Below are positions 57,647 through 64,000 of a DNA stretch of 64,000 nucleotides, one piece after another. Under the pieces are notes generated by a model that saw nothing but the letters and a program-made list of their open reading frames with translations, had not been told where the DNA came from and ran no database searches. This DNA comes from Enoplolaimus lenunculus. Taxonomy: Eukaryota; Nematoda; Enoplea; Enoplida; Thoracostomopsidae. Each line of letters opens with the position of its first letter. The first letter of the stretch is position 1. The DNA lies in assembly GCA_030248215.1 (NCBI GenBank), contig JASANG010001436.1, positions 1 to 64,000 on the forward strand. The letters run 5' to 3'. The translations under genes and the position numbers were made by a program.

Positions 57647-57850
57647 CCCTTTCTCACATGAATATTTCAATTTCATATGAGATGGAATTTTTAGGTAAGA
57701 CTCGATCCCCAGTCTCTCGGGTTGGAAGCGTTTACGATGATCACTGAGCTATAGGAGCTTGACGCTCGAACCCGAGGGTCTCTGACGTCTTGTGGAGATT
57801 TTGCACTCTGCATATATGTTATAAATGTTAAACACTGCTTACAGTGTGTG
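57647..57850 (-). mobile_element. piggyBac-like MITE with tRNA-like module, copy 3
   Basis: Starts after TTAA (57643-57646) with CCCTTTCTCACATGAATAT. The tRNA-like part (minus, about 57693-57760) keeps an A-box-like TAGCTCAGTGATCATCG and a weak B-box-like GGGATCGAGTC. The far end is too diverged to place. Older than copies 1 and 2. Confidence 0.7.
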
Positions 57851-57909
57851 TATTCCTCGTACATTATTGTATTTGGTCATAGTATCCTCTATAGTTTAAA
57901 TGGTTAATA

Positions 57910-58376
57910 TGCTTGAGTCCAAGTACAAGATTGCGCGTAGGTGACACACGCAGCTACAATTTTAGCGACGATTGTTTCAAATTCTTGTGTGAGTTAGGAT
58001 AAGCTGACCGAGCCTAAAGTTGAAAATACACCAGTTTTGAAAGGGTCTGTTGTAGAAAACGGTGGGTTAAAATGTGACTCAAAAACCGATTCGTTAATTG
58101 AATCAATGTCGAGTGCACTCAGCCAAAGTTTGGCTATCGAATTTTTACATTGTGTAAGCATGTTTGTATCATGAAATTAAAATTGCAGCTGTAAGTATTG
58201 CAATAGTAAAGTGCAAACTATTAATTTACTTGTTGTTGCGTCTTCTAAGGAAATGTTTACTGCCCGTATTCTGAAATGTGTTCAGCGCCGATCGCCACTT
58301 GGTGATTGGTCTTGTAACTTTCAAACCAGTTAATTGGGATGATAGAACGTAAGCGAATTTTTCGCGTTTGATTTTT
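57910..58376. other. No gene seen
   Basis: AT-rich stretch between repeats; no exon or repeat recognised. Confidence 0.4.
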
Positions 58377-58559
58377 GGCCCATGTAAAGATCAGGGGCGG
58401 AATGTTTTTCTGTGACACTAGAAAAGTGTAAGCTTAAGTTTTAGACTAAATCTTTTGCTTGGCTTAGGCTTAGGCTTAAAATATGCTCATTCGTACGCTT
58501 ATGCTTAGGCTTAAGAATATGCTTATAATACTGTTTCGCCCATGTTCTTTAAATTGGCC
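58377..58559. mobile_element. TTAGGC-cored MITE, well preserved
   Basis: Ends GGCCCATGTAAAGATCAGGG and CGCCCATGTTCTTTAAATTG(GCC) are inverted. Core GGCTTAGGCTTAGGC and TTATGCTTAGGC. Lies about 160 bases before the start codon of the secreted-protein gene, so it is in the promoter region. Confidence 0.8.
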
Positions 58560-58717
58560 GACTTTTCCTTCTTCTGTGATAAAACGTATCGCTATCCTCC
58601 AGTGATGGGAGCTATACGTTTGATAATATGGGCATAGGGTAAAACTCAAATTGATATATTGGTAATTATATGTATGCTCGCAAAAGTATTACCTATTTTT
58701 AAACGCCAATTCAAAAT

Positions 58718-60719
58718 ATGAACATGACTCGAAGAGTTCTATTCCGTTTTATTGCTTTGCTTTTCGTTATACTCAACGTAGACTCAGTTCAATTTGGAAC
58801 ACTGGTAAGTTTCAATTGAACTTTCGCAATCTGAAGATATGCCTTTTAAATGTATTTTACCATCAAATCATAGACGAATCTAAAATTTCTGATGGTCCGG
58901 AGGAAGCACAATATGTAATAGTGAAAAAATGTTGCAAGCGAAGCAAACAAAGAGTTTAACGCAATTTTAGTACTAAATTTTTGAGTTCAAAATTTGAATT
59001 GTCATTAATGTTGATGAGACATATGTTTTTTTGCAAAATTGTCGTCATCTAAAATGACCATTATTTAGGAAAGTGGTTAATAGGTTTTTCGTCTATTCTG
59101 CAAGCTATAAGTACGTCATATGATATATATTTTAAAATGATTTTTCAAAATATTTTCTCGGTCACAGAGATGAGATAGGACATTCGAATACTAAATTATT
59201 CAAATTTCTAAATTTGGATGTGGAATGATGATATGGAGGTCAAAATAAATTGATATCTGCGAAAAACTTAAAGGATTTACCGTAAATGACCACCATTAAA
59301 CGCCAGCAATCTATGTTCTTACAAAATCATTAGCCAATAAAAACAAAATCTAACAACAGCATACAATACAACAATCAGCCAATTAAAATTATCTTCAACA
59401 CTGTGCAACAGCCAATCGCAAGTCGATCCACTAAAAGGCAAGCTAAAGCAGTAATTACGCTTTGGTCAAGTCCACTTTGTAATTAGATTAAATGACTGTT
59501 TAGGCTATGATGACATGTACCTTAAGTATGCGCTACGCCGGTACAGGTTGAGTCTGCCTGCTTTTTAAGTAATTTCTCACAGCATTCTTGATATTGCAGA
59601 AATGCATTCCGAATAACATTTTCCGGAAATCGCTATCCAACGCTGTCGAAGTCCGGCTAAATAATCCCAGCCGGTTACCCCCATGCCAGCTTTCATGTGC
59701 CGCAACAGACTCCTGCGAACAACCAACACGGGGCTCAGAAAGCTCGTCGCGAAATTTTATTGATCAAACCTCAACCAATGAGGAACCTGAAGCGAGTGAC
59801 AAAATACCCAATCACATTCGATCTGAGCTGCATCGTGGAGGTGGTCGGATTATTGATGCGTTCCGAACGGAGCTGATTCAGCGCGCGGCGAAAGAAACGA
59901 AACAGCTCACGTTGCTTCGGACAAAACCGCGGTTCAGTATTGATAGAAGCTTGGGTATGATTTCGAATGATAGGGTTTCTGCATTTATCACATTTTCCAG
60001 CACTTTCCCGCATGAATATTTTCAATTTTATCTGAGATCCAAATTTCAAGCTCTGATTCGATCGAACGCGTGATTGTTGCATGAAAGGATCATGTCTGTA
60101 TGACAGTGCTCGACAAAAATTCTTTAGCATTAAAGGGTTCTTACGTCTCATGGAGAATTTATGCTACGTTCGCATGAACACTACGAAAAATGGTGAGTCA
60201 AATTGATTCTTCGAAATAGGCTTTTCGGGACTACATAAAGTGTCACAAAATAAGTCAAATTCGACTCCGCCAGAGTCAAATTCGGCTCATTGAGCGACTC
60301 GGGTGAGTCGAATTTCTGGCGAAGTCGAAATTGACTTAGTTAGTGTAGTCCGGAAAAGCCTATTCAGAGTCAATTTGACTCACCATTTTTTGTAGTGAAC
60401 GTATCATATTGCGTATTTCGTTCTATGCTTGAAAGGGTTTGAATATAACTGAGTACAACCTCAGGTCTAAATTGAACTTTTAGATGGAAAATCTAAAACT
60501 AACCAAGTAGACAGCGACAGCTTCAGCAGTCGTGTCAACTCTGATGAGCGAGGTCGTAACTCGAAACGAAAACAAGGAAGACAACAATGGATCATGCAAC
60601 GAACCGGAAGCATTTGGGAGCAACCAAGCAATAACAGCCGTCAAAAACTTCCAAATCTATTGAAACGAAATGATTTCTTTAAGAATGCCAGGAACAAAAA
60701 TATATCATCTCAACGCTGA
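58718..60719 (+). CDS. Secreted protein with four N-terminal Cys and basic cleavage sites, three exons
   Basis: Exons 58718-58804, 59600-59954 and 60484-60719; GT-AG borders and phases 0 and 1 fit, giving 225 residues. Exon 1 is a signal peptide (TRRVLFRFIALLFVILNVDSV). Exon 2 has four Cys in the pattern C-x26-C-x3-C-x5-C, then a Ser/Glu-rich part and a helix ending in basic residues. Exon 3 is rich in basic and amide residues with dibasic sites (SKRKQGR, LLKRND). A secreted precursor cut by proprotein convertases is a fair inference; whether it yields a neuropeptide, a growth-factor-like peptide or a matrix protein cannot be said. No family recognised. Intron 2 contains a decayed piggyBac-like MITE and a GAGTCA hairpin. 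Confidence 0.65.
59990..60165 (-). mobile_element. piggyBac-like MITE, decayed copy 4
   Basis: Shares CACTTTCCCGCATGAATATTTTCAATTTTATCTGAGATC with the start of copy 3 in diverged form and CTTACGTCTCATGGAGAATTT with its far part. It lies in intron 2 of the secreted-protein gene. tRNA-like boxes are no longer clear. Confidence 0.5.
60179..60399. mobile_element. GAGTCA hairpin MITE, copy 4
   Basis: ACTACGAAAAATGGTGAGTC against the inverse GACTCACCATTTTTTGTAGT. Inner GAGTCAAATTCGACTC-type units. In intron 2 of the secreted-protein gene. Confidence 0.8.
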
Positions 60720-60734
60720 ACTATTCGCTCAAGA

Positions 60735-60777
60735 GCCAATGTAAAGAACATGGGCATAGAACAGTATTATAATCATA
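60735..60777. mobile_element. TTAGGC-type MITE end cut by a CTGTAG MITE
   Basis: AGCCAATGTAAAGAACATGG and CAGTATTATAATCATA match the left end of the TTAGGC family, then a CTGTAG-family MITE begins at a TA. Confidence 0.6.
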
Positions 60778-61082
60778 CTGTAGTGACCCAAATAAGAGGG
60801 GGGACTGATATTTATTTGGCCTCTCCAGAGGGTACCCCCCTTGTTATTCGGTTACGGACTGTTATTTATTTTTAATCCACGCTCCGCCGCCATTCGTTAC
60901 TGATATATATCCGGTACTGCAATTATCCGTTGAATTAAACGTTTATTTGTCTTGTGTCAATAGTGTGAGCGATAATACAAGGTTATACTTAGAAATGTAC
61001 TTTCAGAATTTAACTACGCTTTAAAGTTTCGAACTCAAATTATTTGGTCCTTGAGTCATTTATGCGCTACAATTAGGGTTAT
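60778..61082. mobile_element. CTGTAG-family MITE, partial copy
   Basis: CTGTAGTGACCCAAATAAGA at the start, followed by the family's other half in inverse order (GGCCTCTCCAGAGGGTACCC, TCCACGCTCCGCCGCC). The second end is missing. Confidence 0.7.
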
Positions 61083-61409
61083 GCGAGATTCACTTAACCA
61101 TTTGTGCGTTTGGTACCTGTTTTTTCACCAACCTGTAGCAGGTGATAAATCATATTAACACAATAGTGTTGATATATATGGTTCGCGCTTCTCAAGTGCG
61201 TATTTTCAGCTTTGTTTACATGTTGGTACTCAAGTAATATCCGACCTATTTCGTTTTAATTTTGTACACTGGTATCCTGGTCCGTCCGGAATGTCTGTGC
61301 CAAAGGATTTGCCAAACGAGCGTGGCCTTCAGTAGTTAAGGACTTTTTACTCGTTAGCTAAGTAATTTTATACTTTTATAACTCTATAGGTACGCTTTAT
61401 AGGGTTTTG

Positions 61410-62380
61410 TGCTCGGGTTCATTCCGACGGTTGGCTTTACCCCAACGAATGGTCTCACCCCAACGATTGGTTTTACCCCAACGGTTGGTTTTACCGCAAC
61501 GGTTAGTGTCACCCCAACGGTTGGTTTCACACCAACGGTTGGTTTCACCCCAACGGTTGATTTTACTTACCCCAACGGTTGGTTTCACCTATTACGGTAG
61601 TTTCACCCCAACAATTGGTTTCACCCCAACGGTCGGTATCACCTCAACGGTTGGTTTCAGCCAAACGTTCGGTTTCAGCGCAATGCTTGGTTTCACCAAG
61701 TTGGTTTCACCCCAACGGTTGGTTTCACCCCAACGGTTGGTTTCACCCCAACCGTTGGTTTCACCCCAACGGTTGGTTTCACCCCAACGGTTGGTTTCAC
61801 TCCAACAGTTAGATTCACCCCCAACGATTGGTTTCACTCCAACGGTTAGATTCATCCCCAACGATTGGTTTGACACCAACGGTTGATTTCACACCAAACG
61901 GTTGGTTTCACCCAACGCTTGGTTTCACTCCACCGGTTGGTTTCATCCCAATGGTCAATTTTACCCCAACGGTTGGTTTCGTCACAACGGTTAGTTTCAC
62001 TCCACCGATTGGTTTCACCCCAACAGTTGGTTTCATCCCAACGGTTGGTTTCACCTCAACAGTCGGTTTCACCCCAACGGTTGGTTTCACCCCAACGGTT
62101 GGTTTCACCCCAATGGTCGGTTTCACCCCAACGCTTGGTTTCACTCCACCGGTTGGTTTCATCCCAATGGTCAATTTTACCCCAACGGTTGGTTTCGTCA
62201 CAACGGTTAGTTTCACTCCACCGATTGGTTTCACCCCAACAGTTGGTTTCATCCCAACGGTTGGTTTCACCTCAACAGTCGGTTTCACCCCAACGGTTGG
62301 TTTCACCCCAACGGTTGGTTTCAACCAGACGGTTGGTTTCATCTTAACGGTTGGTTTGTCCCCAACAGTTGTTTTCCCCG
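61410..62380. repeat. 18-bp minisatellite with 216-bp higher-order repeat
   Basis: About 52 units of the type GGTTGGTTTCACCCCAAC. A 12-unit block of 216 bases starting at 61915 is repeated at 62131 with very few differences. Because 18 is a multiple of three, long frames are open on both strands (hexapeptides such as GFTPTV or VSPQRL); these are not taken as genes. Confidence 0.95.
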
Positions 62381-62633
62381 AAGCGATGAAATATTCGCAT
62401 ATAAAAATATAAAACATTTTTAATCTTTTGTCTTTTTTAGATAATGTATGCATAACATTAACGAGTCAAAGTGTGTGTCCTGCCAATTAAAACTCCAAAC
62501 TTTGTGTTATTTCGAACAAATTACATAGTAGACTCGTTAGGCGCTCAATAAATTTCCAGTGGCATGTCTTTGTCAACGATACAAAATGTTATTCTCTAGG
62601 TAGAATAGATATAACGCAAAATATACCACGTAC

Positions 62634-63604
62634 CTTAACTGCATGCTCCAACGACGTTACAGCAGAGTTAATCGACATTAATTCCATCTCAATTTGAGTA
62701 ATCGAATCTTTCAAAACAAGCTCTTCAGCGGTGATCGCCAAATAACTAAGCCATGGCAGTTTGCCAAAGTTTGTTTCGTTGATAAAGACTTCTAAGCTGC
62801 CTTTCGCGGAATTTTGATCAAAAGGCTTACCAGAGCTGCGTGACAGCCAGTTAATCAATCCACCGCTGCTGTTATTATTGGTATCAAGTTTTCGCTTCAA
62901 ATCTAGCATGTTCTGTAAGAAAAAGTATATTAAATTCTTAAAAAGTTCCTAAAAAATTGATGTCAAACAAAATTGAAAGGTTTAATAATCGCTTTCAGTT
63001 TTAAATTTAAAATTTTAAAATTCACTCACAGATAAATGTTTCATCATTGAGCTGATTGCAAACGTCATACTGTGATCCGCAGCCCAACAGAATAGCGCAA
63101 CAGCATTCAGCAAATCCAAAAGTTTTTCGTCCGAATTCCACAGAGTCATTTCAAGTTTTGTTCCAATGTAGGCTGACATCAACAAAAATTCTAACCACCG
63201 ATTTGCTAGCGACGAACTGCGAGAATTGTCTTCGCATAATCGATAGGAATTCAAATCTCTCTGAAACAATACATTTTAATAGCATAGTTTAAACAGTCAG
63301 TTTGATGTGTTCTCTAAATTATTAAAATGCTCAGGATCTATCCATATATTCAACTGGTTTGGGTAAATATCAAAGGTTTTAAAGTCAATAATTAAGCAAT
63401 CAACTAAATTGACCCTATAGCAAAAGATAGGCTCCGAACACAGTCGTATGATTTCGGCGATTAGGATCATACATATGCTTAACCGTAGGTTAACGCTTCT
63501 ATTTAAGCAGCTTTCGATTTTTTTAGAATAGTAACGCAATGCCAGCTGTATAACTCTAAACGTTGATATATTTTGCGCCCGGCCTCAGTTTTGTGATTTG
63601 CAAC
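62634..63604 (-). CDS. Internal exons of an unrecognised minus-strand gene
   Basis: Exons on the minus strand: 63536-63604 (23 codons, weak donor GTTACT), 63030-63260 (77 codons) and 62634-62912 (93 codons). All are in phase 0 with TTTCAG or TTACAG acceptors; the last two have good donors (GTGAGT, GTACGT). They encode IYQRLELYSWHC, then RDLNSYRLCEDN ... LLDLLNAVALFCWAADHSM, then INWLSRSSGKPFD ... KLPWLSYLAITAEE. Helix-rich, Leu-rich and moderately acidic, typical of a large soluble scaffold protein. No family recognised. Upstream exons must lie right of 63604 and downstream exons left of 62634; neither was found in the window. Confidence 0.6.
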
Positions 63605-63861
63605 CTGAAACAAAAATACTGATTTATTTTACAAGTTATAAAAATATTGTATTGCTTAAAGTAAAAACAGATATTTTCGAACATTGTGGGATTCTTTTAC
63701 GCAACTGAATCCGAATCCGAATCTCAAATATTTGCCGAATCCGAACTTTTGATGCCACCCTGTGTCGTTGGCAGTGATTTAAATTGAAGAGTTACTAAGA
63801 ATAAGCGCTTTGTTTGATAAAAGTAGTTCTAACATATGCTGGGCTAATATGTATTTTAGAT

Positions 63862-64000
63862 ATGGACGACTCGTTGGTTTTGCGAATTGTCAATGTGGTA
63901 GATTCTAAAGTAAGTAAAGATGAGTATCGCCCAGCTTGGCTTAAATCGCAACCTAAAATAACGGCTGACGTGTTAGAGGAATTGTATGCTAATGACCTCT
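63862..64000 (+). CDS. Start of a plus-strand gene running off the window
   Basis: ATG at 63862 follows directly on an acceptor-like TGTATTTTAG (63850-63859), as expected for a spliced leader site or a 5' exon border. It reads MDDSLVLRIVNVVDSKVSKDEYRPAWLKSQPKI and stays open to the window edge (46 codons). A perfect donor GTAAGT follows codon 16, so the first exon could also end there. Family unknown. Confidence 0.45.
   Translation, partial: MDDSLVLRIVNVVDSKVSKDEYRPAWLKSQPKITADVLEELYANDL

Noticed and set aside
61397-62453. Open frames of hexapeptide repeats on both strands
   Set aside because: The unit length of 18 bases keeps all stop-free frames open. No signal peptide, splice site or conserved flank supports coding.

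Overview
The window looks like nematode nuclear DNA. Two things point there: a cuticle collagen gene with the family's N-terminal domain, three cysteine clusters and short Gly-X-Y blocks (46964-54419), and many copies of the nematode telomere word TTAGGC carried inside small dispersed repeats. Introns use GT...TTTCAG-type borders and most DNA outside the retroelements is AT-rich. The species cannot be fixed; a repeat-rich, long-intron nematode is an inference.

Left half (1-33000) is almost all LTR retrotransposon. Element 1 (+ strand, 1 to about 8600, its 5' part outside the window) and element 2 (- strand, LTR 29821-31120 at its 5' end and LTR 13450-14754 at its 3' end) are two diverged members of one Ty3/Gypsy-like lineage. 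Both carry a PHD finger at the C-terminal end of integrase and, in the place where other elements have env, an ORF with an RNase D/WRN-type DEDD 3'-5' exonuclease domain followed by acidic, coiled-coil and helical ORFs. Both are broken in several places; element 2 also holds a nested Harbinger-like MITE (21796-22948). Between them lies a duplicated block (8745-11092 and 11581-13733) separated by an inverted, deletion-rich patch that looks like poor-quality assembly. Partial copies of the element-2 end and LTR lie at 31121-32992.

Right half (33000-64000) holds host genes set in a dense field of small repeats. Genes: a four-helix membrane protein with five 10-residue repeats (38210-39040), a possible small secreted protein (40795-41082), the cuticle collagen (46964-54419, with a 5.7 kb intron), a three-exon secreted protein with basic cleavage sites (58718-60719), internal exons of an unrecognised minus-strand gene (62634-63604) and the first codons of a plus-strand gene running off the window (63862-64000).

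At least seven repeat families fill the spaces: TTAGGC-cored MITEs; TA-flanked MITEs with CTGTAGTGACCCGAATAA ends; TTAA-flanked piggyBac-like MITEs that carry a tRNA-like Pol III promoter; hairpins built of GAGTCAAATTGACTC units; repeats carrying a minisatellite of E2F-like sites; further foldback elements; and three tandem arrays (34 bp at 41099-41781, 34 bp at 36191-36425, 18 bp at 61410-62380). No rRNA gene, CRISPR array or convincing functional tRNA gene was seen.
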